In this document: positions 1-7,958 of the stretch, piece by piece | How positions within the stretch are numbered: position 1 is the stretch's first letter | Layout: every line of letters starts with the position of its first letter | NCBI RefSeq assembly: GCF_014650435.1 | Contig: NZ_BMUY01000008.1 | Span: 70,285 to 134,284 of the forward strand | Reading direction: 5' to 3' | Origin: Streptomyces tendae | GTDB taxonomy: Bacteria; Actinomycetota; Actinomycetes; Streptomycetales; Streptomycetaceae | Length of the DNA: 64,000 nucleotides | Made by a program: the position numbers and the translations under genes | Notes under the pieces: generated by a model | What the model was told of the DNA's origin: nothing | The model's database searches: none | Seen by the model: only the letters and a program-made list of their open reading frames with translations

Positions 1-83
1 TTCACGGGCGGCACCCTTTCGCGTGCGTACGGCCGGACGACGGCTCGGCCAAACGTCAAGTGTGCCTGATCGCGGCGCGGGGC

Positions 84-278
84 CTACTGGAGAGCGATGC
101 TGATGTTGTTGATCAGCGGCCCCTCCAGCGCGGCGGCCTTGGGGGCCAGTGCCCCGAACAGCGCCGCGGCGGTGATCAGGGCGGCGACGGAGACGGCGAC
201 GGCGGAACGGGCGGTGGCCCGGTCGGTGGTCCGGTCGATGGTCCGGTCGGGACCGGGGGCGGGGGTCTTGCCGTGCAT
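84..278 (-). CDS. small secreted or membrane peptide, 64 aa
   Basis: Unrecognised small protein. The ATG at 278 is preceded by an AAAGG ribosome-binding site; a longer in-frame reading exists upstream but lacks a site. The first 24 or so residues are charged and Thr/Arg-rich (TIDRTTDRATAR). One hydrophobic segment follows (SAVAVSVAALITAAALFGAL) with an AxA-like site (KAAA), then a short tail ending in NNISIALQ. This fits a signal peptide or single-pass membrane anchor with a very small exported tail. A second peptide of the same plan (391-510) lies 112 bp upstream on the same strand, so the two may be co-transcribed. Function is unknown. It is called from start signals and architecture only. 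Confidence 0.5.
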   Translation of the reverse strand: MHGKTPAPGPDRTIDRTTDRATARSAVAVSVAALITAAALFGALAPKAAALEGPLINNISIALQ

Positions 279-390
279 GGGGGAACCTTTCGGGGTTCTC
301 GGTTCTCGGCGAAGGTCTCGGCGGGGGTGGCGGGCCGGGCCTGGAAGGGCTGGGGGTCCGGCCCGCCGGAGGGATGCGGAAGCGGGACGG

Positions 391-510
391 TCAGAGGGTG
401 AGGCCTCCACCGAGGTCGATGCCGACGGCGGCGGCCTCGGCGGCGAACGCCGCGACCAGTGCCGCGGTGGAGGTCAGGACGGTGGCGACACGGCGAACGG
501 CAGTACGCAT
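391..510 (-). CDS. very small membrane or secreted peptide, 39 aa
   Basis: The start ATG at 510 has a GAAAGGAAG ribosome-binding site about 6 nt upstream and the frame ends in TGA at 391. The product starts MRTAVRRVATVLTST, continues with an Ala/Val-rich hydrophobic stretch and ends AAAVGIDLGGGLTL. This is the shape of a minimal signal peptide: positive N-terminus, hydrophobic core, small-residue AEAAA cleavage-like site, then a tail of about 10 residues. It precedes the 64-residue peptide at 84-278 in the same orientation. No family is recognised. The ribosome-binding site and codon use support a real gene. A spurious frame in GC-rich DNA remains possible. Confidence 0.45.
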   Translation of the reverse strand: MRTAVRRVATVLTSTAALVAAFAAEAAAVGIDLGGGLTL

Positions 511-686
511 CGGGTTCTTCCTTTCGGTTGGTTTGCAGGGCACCCGGTGGCTGCCCGACCGCCCGCGACCCGATGCGGTTTATGAAAAAAGCTCCCTCGC
601 AGGTGCGAATCACCCGGCGTGGCGTGCATGAACCACCGCGTACACCCGAAAGTGCGCCCCGCGTCGCACACGGGAGCCGGTCCGGA

Positions 687-3290
687 TCAGCCCGCGTCGT
701 CGGCCAGCTCGGCCACACCCGTGACCCGGTGCAGCGGGTAGGTGCGCACCTCGTCCGCCGTGTGGTCGTACGCCGTGACGAAGCCGCCCTCGACCCGGAT
801 CGGCGCGATCACGCGCTGGCTGGCGGCGCCCTCGGCGTTCACGTAGCCGATCCACAGCGCCTCGCCGGTCAGGACCGCCGCCTGCATCGTGGCCAGCGTC
901 TCGGCCGCGCCCGTGCGGGGCAGCGTGCCGCCCGGCGTCCCGTCCTCGCCGCCGCCGTCCTCGCCGGCGGGGCCCGGCTTGCGCGGAGTCGTGGAAGCGA
1001 GATCACCGGCGCGCACGGCCCGGATCGCCGCCGTCAGGAGCGTGTCGTCGGGCGCCGGCGGACCGTCCGGGACCGGCTCGGGAGCGGCCCGGGGCGGGGT
1101 GCGGTGGGAGTCCGCGCGGGCGATCAGCACGTCGCCCGCGGCGGACTCGGCGGCCGGCGCGAACCCGATCGCGCGCAGCCCTTCGAGCAGCGCCGCCGGG
1201 TCGGCCTGCGCGGCCAGCACGGTGGGCGCGAGACGGCGCAGGCCCAGACCGGCGGCCCGCTTGTCGGCGAGGATCTCGTCCAGCGTCGCGTCGTCGTCGC
1301 AGCGCACGTACGCCGAGGCCGCGCCGACCCGCAGCCGCCCGTGCCGCCGGGCCACGTCGTCGATCAGGTACGTCAGGGGCTGCGGCACCGGCGTACGGGA
1401 GTGCCGGGCGAGGAACGCGTGCAGGTCGGCGGCGCTCTGCCCGGCGTCCAGCGCACGGCGCACCGAACCCGGCGTGAACCGGTAGACCGTCGCCCCGCCC
1501 TTGGACTCCACGTCCGCGAGCACCCCCAGCACGTCGGCCAGCTCCTGCTCCAGCGGCCCCGGCGCCACCGCCGTCAGGTCGGCCTGGAGCAGCACGTGGT
1601 CCAGCGGTTCGGGGAAGAGCGGGGCGAGCAGCCGGGCGGCGGTCGCGGTGGCCGCGGCCCGTTCGGCGGGGCTCGGGGGAGCGGTCACCGGGGGCGTGCG
1701 GTGGTGGTGGACGGGGAGCTTGTCGCCCGGACCCTCGGGTTCCCCCGTGTCGTCCGCCGTCGCCGGACGGGGTGCCTCGGGCGCGCCGATCAGGGCCCGC
1801 CCCGGTGCCGCGAGGGCGCCGCGCCCGGTGACGCCCAGCAGCTCGGCCTCGGACAGCGTCCACCGGGCGATCCGGCTGCGCAGGTCGTCGTCCCGAGCCG
1901 CACCGGTCCCGGTCTCCCGCTGCTGCTGCGGGCCGCGCAGCGGGCGCTCCCAGCGCAGCCGGGCCAGCACCGACTCCGCGACGGGCGAGGCACCCTCGGG
2001 CAGCCCCGCCAGCAGGGCCAGCACCCGGTGCCGCACCTCCGGCGCCGCCGAGCGGTCCAGGTTCGGGCCCAGCGCCGAGAGCGTGCGGTCCTTCGCGTCC
2101 CGCCCGCCGACCACGCCCGGCGTCCGGGTGGCCGTCAGCCACGTCCCCGCGAGCCGCGCCCAGCGCTCGGCGGGCGGCAGCTCGCGCCACTCGTCGTACG
2201 CCGGGGTCGCCGCGTACCGCTCGTCGGCCTCCCCGTCGGAGGCGATCAGGCCGGCGCCGTAGGCCAGTTCGACCCAGAAGGCGGCGACCGGCTCGGGCAC
2301 GTCCAGGGCGACGGCGGTCCGCTTCAGGTCGCGCACGCTCAGACCGCCGGCCCGCAGCACCGACGGGCCGCCCTCGTCCCACTCCTTCAGCAGCTCGTCG
2401 ACGGTCGCCAGCGCCGCCAGGGCCTGCCCGGCCGCGGTGGCGTCCACAACCTGTGGACGGTGCGTGGCGGCCGCCTCCACCGGCGGCGGCACCGGCTCGG
2501 GCGCGCGGTGCGCCCGGCCCGCGCGCAGGTGCAGGGCGACCTCGCGGGGCAGCACGACCGTGCCGGGCGCGGTCGGCAGCAGCAGGCCGCGGTCCAGGAG
2601 CGCGCGCAGGTGGGCGGCGGGGTCGTGGGTGACCTGGCCGTACGGCGGCCCCCACACCAGCCGGTCCAGCACCTCCCGGGACTCCGCGGGCAGCCCGGCC
2701 AGGAGCGCGGCCATCCGCCGTCGGTCGGCGAACAGGGCGCCGAGCGCGGACACGGCGGAGACCGAGTCGTGGGTGGAGCGCAGGCCGACGGCGGCGAGGA
2801 TCTCCTGGATCCGGCCCGGGGACATGCCCGCCGTCGCCTCCCGCACGGTCGGGCCGAGCCCCGTCGGGGACGGGTGCTGCGGGGAGGGCGCGAGCAGCTC
2901 GCGGGCGGTGCGCACCAGCCGCAGCCGGTCGTCGGCGCCCCACACCAGTGCCTGTTCGCGCAGCAGGGCGGCGGCCCGGGGCAGCGCGGCGGCGACGGCC
3001 GGGTCCTCCTCGTCACCGGCCATCAGACCGAGCAGTTCGCCGTACGACGCCGGGTCCGGCGCCACGGCCAGCGCCTCGGCCGTCTGCAGCGCGAACCGGT
3101 CGAGACGCTCCAGCGCCCGCACCACGGAGGCGCGGGTACCGGCGCGGGTGGCGAGCTGGGTGAGGTCGGTCGGCACGGGGGTGATGAGGTCGGGGCGACT
3201 GCGCAGGAGGGCGGCCAGCGAGACGTCGTCCCTGACGCGGAGCGCCTCCGCGAGGGACCGGGGGGCCGCGGACTTCTCCTCGGTGCTCAT
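687..3290 (-). CDS. helicase-associated (XPB/Ssl2 C-terminal-like) protein with WYL-like end
   Basis: An 867-residue protein of the actinobacterial 'helicase C-terminal domain-containing' family. The N-terminal half is alpha-helical and Leu/Arg-rich, resembling winged-helix repeats (LAALLRSRPDL, ALERLDRFALQTAEAL). Around residues 600-770 is the XPB/Ssl2-like helicase-associated module (LLQADLTAVAPGPLE, YRFTPGSVRRALDAG, YLIDDVARRHGRLRVG). The last 65 residues (WIGYVNAEGAASQRVIAPIR to YPLHRVTG) resemble a WYL ligand-binding fold. I see no Walker A or DEAD box, so it is not itself a helicase motor. The ATG at 3290 is chosen because a TAACGT -10-like hexamer lies 7 nt upstream, the leaderless pattern repeated in this window. 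It is divergent from the membrane protein at 3441. A role in DNA transactions is inferred only. Confidence 0.85.
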   Translation of the reverse strand: MSTEEKSAAPRSLAEALRVRDDVSLAALLRSRPDLITPVPTDLTQLATRAGTRASVVRALERLDRFALQTAEALAVAPDPASYGELLGLMAGDEEDPAVAAALPRAAALLREQALVWGADDRLRLVRTARELLAPSPQHPSPTGLGPTVREATAGMSPGRIQEILAAVGLRSTHDSVSAVSALGALFADRRRMAALLAGLPAESREVLDRLVWGPPYGQVTHDPAAHLRALLDRGLLLPTAPGTVVLPREVALHLRAGRAHRAPEPVPPPVEAAATHRPQVVDATAAGQALAALATVDELLKEWDEGGPSVLRAGGLSVRDLKRTAVALDVPEPVAAFWVELAYGAGLIASDGEADERYAATPAYDEWRELPPAERWARLAGTWLTATRTPGVVGGRDAKDRTLSALGPNLDRSAAPEVRHRVLALLAGLPEGASPVAESVLARLRWERPLRGPQQQRETGTGAARDDDLRSRIARWTLSEAELLGVTGRGALAAPGRALIGAPEAPRPATADDTGEPEGPGDKLPVHHHRTPPVTAPPSPAERAAATATAARLLAPLFPEPLDHVLLQADLTAVAPGPLEQELADVLGVLADVESKGGATVYRFTPGSVRRALDAGQSAADLHAFLARHSRTPVPQPLTYLIDDVARRHGRLRVGAASAYVRCDDDATLDEILADKRAAGLGLRRLAPTVLAAQADPAALLEGLRAIGFAPAAESAAGDVLIARADSHRTPPRAAPEPVPDGPPAPDDTLLTAAIRAVRAGDLASTTPRKPGPAGEDGGGEDGTPGGTLPRTGAAETLATMQAAVLTGEALWIGYVNAEGAASQRVIAPIRVEGGFVTAYDHTADEVRTYPLHRVTGVAELADDAG

Positions 3291-3440
3291 CCGGTCCACG
3301 TTAGCGGGTGGGTCGGACGGCGGAGGTGTGCGTGCGACGGTGCGGTGCCGTCGGCCGGGCGGGGAGGATTCGGTACCTTCGTCCGACGGGGTACGACAGG
3401 GCACGACGGAGTACCGCAACGCACCGCCCCGGAGGGGAAC

Positions 3441-4454
3441 GTGGGGATCGAGAGCGACCAGGTCGTCTTCGAGTATCTGAGCCGCGTCGGCGACGTGGCC
3501 CAGCAGCGGCAGCTGCCGTCGGCCACCCGGATGCGCCTGGTGTCGGAGCTGCGCAACGAGATCGACCGGCACCGGGCGAAGACCACCGTGGACAGCCCCG
3601 CCGCGGTGCGCCGCATCCTGGACCGGCTCGGCGATCCCGACGACATCGTCACCGCGGCGGGCGGCACCGGCGGCGTACGGCAGCAGGCCGCGGCGCCGTC
3701 GCCCACCGCCGTGCCCGAGCAGCGGGACACCGAGGCCCGCGACACCCCGCGGCGCAAGGGCCGGCGGCGCCCCACGCCCGAGGCCCCGGCCGCGCCCGAG
3801 GCCGCCCTGCCGCCCCACCTGGCGGGCGCGCGGGAACTGGGCGACGTGGGCGAGGGCCGGCCGGACTGGTGGCGCGTCGACGACGGCCCCTTCGCCGGCG
3901 GGGGCCTCGGCGACAGCGTGCCCGGGTTCGTCGGCGGCGTCGAGATCCCGGAGCTGCTCAGGCGACCGCCGGGCCCGCAGGACGAGGCGGAGCGGCCGGA
4001 CACCCCCACCGAGAAGACGCCGGACGCCGCGGCCCTGGCGGAGGCCGACGACCCGGCGGCCGGGACAGGGGGGCGGGGCAAGGTTCGCCGCCTGCCCCGC
4101 CTGTGGCCCGAGGGCGGCTGGAACAACCCGCTCCTGCTGCTCGCCGCGGCCCTCCTGATCGTCGGCGCCGTGCTCGGCAGCCTCGTCCCCCTTGGCCTCG
4201 GCTGGCTGATCGCCTACATCTCCCGCCGGCTGACCCCGGCCCAGTCGAAGTGGGCCGTCCTGGGCCTGCCCGGCACGGTCGCCGCCGCGGGCGTGGTCTG
4301 GCTCTGGGGCCGCACCGAGGGCCGCTGGGGCGACCCGGTCGCCGAGGGCCACATGAACGACGCGATCACCGACACCTGGCCCTGGGTCCTGCGCACCGCC
4401 GCCGTCGCCACCGCCCTCTACCTCCTGTGGCGGTCTCGCCGCCCACGCGGCTGA
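3441..4454 (+). CDS. membrane protein with HAAS-like N-terminal domain
   Basis: A 337-residue protein with a GTG start at 3441, 5 nt after a GGAGGGG ribosome-binding site. Residues 1-75 (SDQVVFEYLSRVGDV, MRLVSELRNEIDRH, RRILDRLGDPDDIV) look like the helical HAAS/DUF1700 type, which often pairs with small regulators in Gram-positives. A long Pro/Ala/Glu-rich linker follows, with YxD- and GDS-rich stretches. The C-terminal 110 residues hold three or four membrane helices (LLLLAAALLIVGAVLGSLVP, WAVLGLPGTVAAAGVVWLW, VLRTAAVATALYLLW). Function is unknown. It is divergent from the helicase-associated gene, with 150 bp between the starts. Confidence 0.85.
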   Translation: MGIESDQVVFEYLSRVGDVAQQRQLPSATRMRLVSELRNEIDRHRAKTTVDSPAAVRRILDRLGDPDDIVTAAGGTGGVRQQAAAPSPTAVPEQRDTEARDTPRRKGRRRPTPEAPAAPEAALPPHLAGARELGDVGEGRPDWWRVDDGPFAGGGLGDSVPGFVGGVEIPELLRRPPGPQDEAERPDTPTEKTPDAAALAEADDPAAGTGGRGKVRRLPRLWPEGGWNNPLLLLAAALLIVGAVLGSLVPLGLGWLIAYISRRLTPAQSKWAVLGLPGTVAAAGVVWLWGRTEGRWGDPVAEGHMNDAITDTWPWVLRTAAVATALYLLWRSRRPRG

Positions 4455-4875
4455 CGGGGCCCTTCGGCAGCCGAGTCGTTCGTGACTGCCCGCGCCACGT
4501 CCGTCGCCCCTCCCCGAGTCCGTGGCCCCGGATGCTCGGCGGGGCGCGTCACGGTGGCCGCACCAGAGGGCTCTGCCCCCTGGACCCCCGGCCTGTGCCC
4601 ACCCACCACCCGACTCGGTGGGCTGAAACGAGAACGCCCGGGGCGACGGTACGACCCGGGGGCGGAAGGCGGCGGCGCCCTGGGTCCCGGCCCCAGGGGG
4701 CACGGACGACCCGGGGGCTGCCGGCGACGGCACCCCGGGAGACTGCCCCCTGGGGTCGCGAACGGCCCAGGGTCGAACGACGCGGCGCCCTGGGTCCCGG
4801 CCCCCGCCTGACCGCCCGGCGCCCGACGGAGCCCGCCCCGGCCGGGCCCGTCCGGCGCCCGGCACAATGGGGGGC
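4455..4875. other. intergenic region, 421 bp, GC-rich repeats
   Basis: No convincing gene. It holds short direct repeats of CGCCCTGGGTCCCGGCCC near 4676 and 4786 and several CCCCCTGG/CCAGGGGG inverted copies, plus a copy of the CTCTGCCCCCTGGACCCCC type of Streptomyces intergenic hairpin near 4569. These can fold into stable hairpins and may terminate the upstream gene. The right edge carries a -10-like CACAAT at 4863-4868 for the HAD gene. Confidence 0.6.
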
Positions 4876-5538
4876 ATGGCTTCCACGACCCGTCCCGCGC
4901 CCACCGTCGGCTTCGACCTCGACATGACGCTGATCGACTCGCGGCCCGGCATCCGTGCCTGCTACCTCGAACTGAGCGCGCGCACCGGGACGTACGTGGA
5001 CGCCGACCTGGCCGTCACCCGGCTCGGGCCGCCGCTGGCCGAGGAGCTGGCGAACTGGTTCCCGGCCGGGGAGATCGAGGCCGTCGCCGACCTGTACCGG
5101 GAGATCTACCCGGTGTACGCGATCGAGTCGACGCTCGCGCTGCCCGGCGCCCGCGAGGCCGTCGCCGCCGTGCGCGAGGCGGGCGGCCGGGCGATCGTCG
5201 TCACCGCGAAGTACGAGCCGAACGCGAAGCTGCACCTGGCGCACCTCGGCATCGAGCCGGACGCCGTGATCGGCGGCCTGTGGGCCGAGCAGAAGGCCGT
5301 CGCGCTGCGCGAGCACGACGCGGACGTCTACGTCGGCGACCACGTCGGCGACGTCCGCGGAGCCCGCGCCGCCGGGGCCCGCTCGGTGGCCGTGGCCAGC
5401 GGGCCGTGCGACGCCGGGGAGCTGCGCGCGGCGGGCGCCGACGTGGTCCTCGCCGACCTCACCGCCTTCCCGGGGTGGCTCGCGGCCTACCGGGACGGCG
5501 AGGGCGACGCCGAGGGGCTCGACGCGGCGCGCGCCTGA
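4876..5538 (+). CDS. HAD-family hydrolase (phosphatase)
   Basis: A 220-residue haloacid dehalogenase-superfamily hydrolase, probably a small-molecule phosphatase of the phosphoglycolate-phosphatase-like subgroup. Motif I is FDLDMTLIDS, with the nucleophilic and acid/base Asp of DxDxT. The helical cap follows, then motif II (IVVTAKYE) and motif IV (YVGDHVGDVRGARAAG), whose aspartates bind Mg2+. Two ATGs are possible. The one at 4876 is taken because CACAAT at 4863-4868 sits 7 nt upstream as a leaderless -10, and the one at 4867 has no ribosome-binding site. Its 3' end overlaps the convergent membrane-protein gene by 52 bp. The substrate cannot be told from sequence. Confidence 0.88.
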   Translation: MASTTRPAPTVGFDLDMTLIDSRPGIRACYLELSARTGTYVDADLAVTRLGPPLAEELANWFPAGEIEAVADLYREIYPVYAIESTLALPGAREAVAAVREAGGRAIVVTAKYEPNAKLHLAHLGIEPDAVIGGLWAEQKAVALREHDADVYVGDHVGDVRGARAAGARSVAVASGPCDAGELRAAGADVVLADLTAFPGWLAAYRDGEGDAEGLDAARA

Positions 5539-5747
5539 CGCCGCCCGGCGGCGATCGACCGGAGCACCCCGGCACCGGCGACCAGGAAGCCCACCCCCAT
5601 CAGCATGCTCAGTCCGAACATGTAGGTGGGAAACGGCGTCGTGCCCAGCAGCAGCGGGGCCACCGTGACCAGAGTGGCCACGGTGCCGACGAAGAAGACG
5701 ATCGCACCGGCGCGGATCAGTCGGTCACCGGGCGCGGCGGAATTCAT
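5487..5747 (-). CDS. small membrane protein, two helices
   Basis: An 86-residue protein with two predicted membrane spans (AGAIVFFVGTVATLVTVAPLLL and YMFGLSMLMGVGFLVAGAGVL) and a basic, Ser/Pro-rich cytoplasmic tail. Start taken at the ATG at 5747 (MNSAAPGDRLIRAG). There is no clear ribosome-binding site, and a longer reading begins 51 nt upstream. A TACCCT -10-like hexamer lies about 30 nt farther upstream on this strand. The 3' end overlaps the HAD gene by 52 bp. It is a conserved-hypothetical type. Function is unknown. Confidence 0.7.
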   Translation of the reverse strand: MNSAAPGDRLIRAGAIVFFVGTVATLVTVAPLLLGTTPFPTYMFGLSMLMGVGFLVAGAGVLRSIAAGRRQARAASSPSASPSPSR

Positions 5748-5810
5748 TTGGGTTTGTTCACGCACCCGACCAGGGTAGTTCCCAGGCCCGGGGAACAACC
5801 GGGGGACGTC

Positions 5811-5915
5811 TTGTCACCGGCCTGAAGACCATTAGCCTTGGTACCGGCGGGTCAGGACGACCCGCCCAAGTGCTATCAAGAGCCGTTTCCGAGCATATTT
5901 CCGAGCAGTTTCCGA
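5811..5915 (+). promoter_or_regulatory. cold-shock gene promoter and structured 5' leader
   Basis: TTGTCA (5811-5816) and TAGCCT (5833-5838) are separated by 16 nt, a good vegetative-type promoter with transcription expected near 5845. The leader of about 95 nt opens with a perfect 8-bp hairpin, GGCGGGTC/GACCCGCC (5846-5853 and 5859-5866). It then carries three TTTCCGA direct repeats at 5886, 5898 and 5909, spaced 12 and 11 nt. A long structured leader is typical of cold-shock mRNAs, so post-transcriptional control is plausible but inferred. Confidence 0.5.
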
Positions 5916-5938
5916 CGAGTACGAGGACGAGGACAGAC

Positions 5939-6322
5939 GTGCCTACCGGCAAGGTCAAGTGGTTCAACAGCGAGAAGGGCTTCGGCTTTCTCTCCCGCGA
6001 CGACGGCGGTGACGTCTTCGTCCATTCCTCGGTCCTCCCCGCCGGAGTCGAGAGCCTGAAGCCGGGACAGCGCGTCGAGTTCGGCGTCGTCGCCGGGCAG
6101 CGCGGGGACCAGGCCCTGTCGCTCGCCCTGCTCGACCCGGCCCCCTCGGTCGCGGCCGCGCAGCGCAAGAAGCCGGACGAGCTGGCCTCCATCGTGCAGG
6201 ACCTGACGACGCTCCTGGAGAACATCACGCCGATGCTGGAGCGCGGCCGCTACCCCGAGAAGACCGCGGGCAAGAAGATCGCCGGGCTGCTCCGCGCGGT
6301 CGCGGACCAGCTCGACGTCTGA
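5939..6322 (+). CDS. cold-shock-domain protein with C-terminal extension
   Basis: A 127-residue single-stranded nucleic-acid-binding protein. Residues 1-65 form a cold-shock domain with RNP1 (KGFGFLSRD) and RNP2 (DVFVHSSVL) intact. Unlike the 67-residue classical Csp proteins, it continues with about 60 residues (QDLTTLLENITPMLERGRY, KKIAGLLRAVADQLD) predicted to form two amphipathic helices, perhaps for dimerisation or a partner. The GTG at 5939 gives the canonical PTGKVKWFNSEKGFGF start and sits after a purine-rich GAGGACGAGGAC tract. It likely acts as an RNA chaperone or translation regulator. The partner of the extension is unknown. Confidence 0.93.
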   Translation: MPTGKVKWFNSEKGFGFLSRDDGGDVFVHSSVLPAGVESLKPGQRVEFGVVAGQRGDQALSLALLDPAPSVAAAQRKKPDELASIVQDLTTLLENITPMLERGRYPEKTAGKKIAGLLRAVADQLDV

Positions 6323-6361
6323 CCCCCTCGTCCGGTCGTTCTGCGTCGTTCCTGCGTCGTC

Positions 6362-7246
6362 CTACGGGAACGCCAGCGCGTCCGGCCCGAGGGCCGGTAC
6401 GAGTCCCTCGGCCGCCGCGCGGGTCAGCAGGCCCCGGATCGCCGCGTAGCCGTCCTCGCCGAGGTCGGCGGTGAACTCGTTGACGTACAGCCCGATGTGC
6501 TGGTCGGCGACGGCCGGGTCCATCTCCTGCGCGTGCTCCATGACGTACGGCCGGGACGCCTCAGGGTCGTCCCAGGCCGCGCGGACCGAGGCGCGCACGG
6601 CGTCCGCGAGCCGGGTCAGCGCCGGCGCGCCCAGCGAGCGCTTCGCGATGATCGCGCCGAGCGGGATCGGCAGCCCGGTGGTGTGCTCCCAGTGCTCGCC
6701 CATGTCGGCGAGCTTGTGCAGCCCGTAGTTCTGGTACGTGAAGCGCGCCTCGTGGATCACCAGGCCCGCGTCGACCTTCCCGTCCCGCACGGCCGGCATG
6801 ATCTCGTGGAACGGCATGACGACGATCTCGCCGACCCCGCCGGGCACCGTGTCCGCCGCCCACAGCCGGAAGAGCAGGTAGGCGGTGGAGGTCTCGCTGG
6901 GCACCGCGACGGTGCGGCCGCGCAGGTCGGCGTCCGCCTCCCGGGTCAGCACCAGCGGCCCGCAGCCCCGGCCCAGCGCGCCGCCGCAGGGCAGCAGGGC
7001 CCAGTCGTCGAGGACGTACGGCAGCACGGCGTACGACACCTTCAGTACGTCGAACTCGCCGCGCTCGGCCATGCCGTTGGTGATGTCGATGTCCGCGAAG
7101 GTCACGTCGAGGGCCGGGGCGCCCGGGACGCGGGCGTGGGCCAGGGCGTCGAAGACGAAGGTGTCGTTCGGGCAGGGCGAGTACGCGATCCGCAGGGTCT
7201 CAGGGGTTGCGGGCGTCTCTGGGGTGTCAGCGGTCATGTCGGTCAT
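6362..7246 (-). CDS. mqnD: 1,4-dihydroxy-6-naphthoate synthase
   Basis: A 294-residue MqnD of the futalosine pathway to menaquinone. It converts cyclic dehypoxanthine futalosine to 1,4-dihydroxy-6-naphthoate in the cytoplasm. Family features are the periplasmic-binding-protein-like fold with the signature IAYSPCPNDTFVFDAL near residue 20, LPCGGALGRGCGPL, the VPSETSTAYLL ligand loop, and DAGLVIHEARFTYQNYG with the conserved His. The ATG at 7246 overlaps the end of mqnB by 20 nt, so translation is probably coupled. A second ATG 3 codons in is possible. MqnB acts two steps earlier in the same pathway, which supports the call. From memory, S. coelicolor SCO4326 is this enzyme. Confidence 0.96.
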   Translation of the reverse strand: MTDMTADTPETPATPETLRIAYSPCPNDTFVFDALAHARVPGAPALDVTFADIDITNGMAERGEFDVLKVSYAVLPYVLDDWALLPCGGALGRGCGPLVLTREADADLRGRTVAVPSETSTAYLLFRLWAADTVPGGVGEIVVMPFHEIMPAVRDGKVDAGLVIHEARFTYQNYGLHKLADMGEHWEHTTGLPIPLGAIIAKRSLGAPALTRLADAVRASVRAAWDDPEASRPYVMEHAQEMDPAVADQHIGLYVNEFTADLGEDGYAAIRGLLTRAAAEGLVPALGPDALAFP

Positions 7247-7943
7247 GTGGGTTCCAACTCGTGAGGACGGGGGCGAGCTTCCCGAAGGCGTCCGTCAGTG
7301 CCGCGAGTGCCTCGCCGATGCGCCAGGCGGCGCGGTCGCGCGGTCCGACCGGATTGGACACCGCGCGCAGTTCCAGCACCGGCACGCCGTGCGCGGCGGC
7401 GGCCTCGGCGACGCCGAAGCCCTCCATCGCCTCGGCCAGCGCGTCCGGGTGCCGCTCGCGCAGCAGCGCGGCGCGGGCCGCGGTGCCGGTGACGGTGGAC
7501 CCGGTCAGGACGGTGCCGGGCCGGGCCCCGGTGGCCTCGGCGACGGCGCGGACCAGAGGGGCCGGCGGGAGGTGGGTGACGGTGCCGAAGCCGAGGTCGG
7601 TGACCGGCAGGAAGCCGTCGGCGGTCTCGGCGCCCAGGTCGGCCGCGGTGATCGCGTCGGCGACCACGAGCGAGCCGACGGACGCGTCCGGCGGGAAGCC
7701 GCCGCCGATGCCGGCCGAGACGACCAGGTCGTAGGGCGTGCCGTCGAGGGCCGCGGCGGTCAGCGCGGCGGCCGTGGAGGCGGCGGCGAGGGCCGGGCCG
7801 ACCCCGGCGGCCAGCAGGTCCCAGCCGTCCGGCAGCCGGTGCAGGGCGATGCCCGGACGAGACACCTCGGCGCCCGGCGCCGGGAACGCCCGAGCCACCG
7901 CGTCCCGTTCGACGGGGACCGCGGTGGCCACGAGGAGGTGCAC
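7227..7943 (-). CDS. mqnB: futalosine hydrolase
   Basis: A 238-residue nucleosidase of the MTA/SAH-phosphorylase fold that cleaves futalosine to dehypoxanthine futalosine and hypoxanthine. Seen: the Rossmann-like start MHLLVATAVPVERDAV, the glycine motif VVSAGIGGGF, GSLVVADAITAADLGAE, and the C-terminal substrate signature AEAMEGFGVAEAAAAHGVPV followed by ELRAVSNPVGPRDR. The start is the GTG at 7943; no good ribosome-binding site is visible. The gene begins 15 nt after the DUF2771 lipoprotein stop and overlaps mqnD, so the three form an operon. From memory this corresponds to SCO4327 of S. coelicolor. Confidence 0.95.
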   Translation of the reverse strand: MHLLVATAVPVERDAVARAFPAPGAEVSRPGIALHRLPDGWDLLAAGVGPALAAASTAAALTAAALDGTPYDLVVSAGIGGGFPPDASVGSLVVADAITAADLGAETADGFLPVTDLGFGTVTHLPPAPLVRAVAEATGARPGTVLTGSTVTGTAARAALLRERHPDALAEAMEGFGVAEAAAAHGVPVLELRAVSNPVGPRDRAAWRIGEALAALTDAFGKLAPVLTSWNPHDRHDR

Positions 7944-7958
7944 GGAGGACGTGGGCGG

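Noticed and set aside
459..3440. Long plus-strand frame opposite the helicase-associated gene
   Set aside because: Arg/Gly/Val-rich product without domains. It is the antisense shadow of the real minus-strand gene; only the part from 3441 is a gene.
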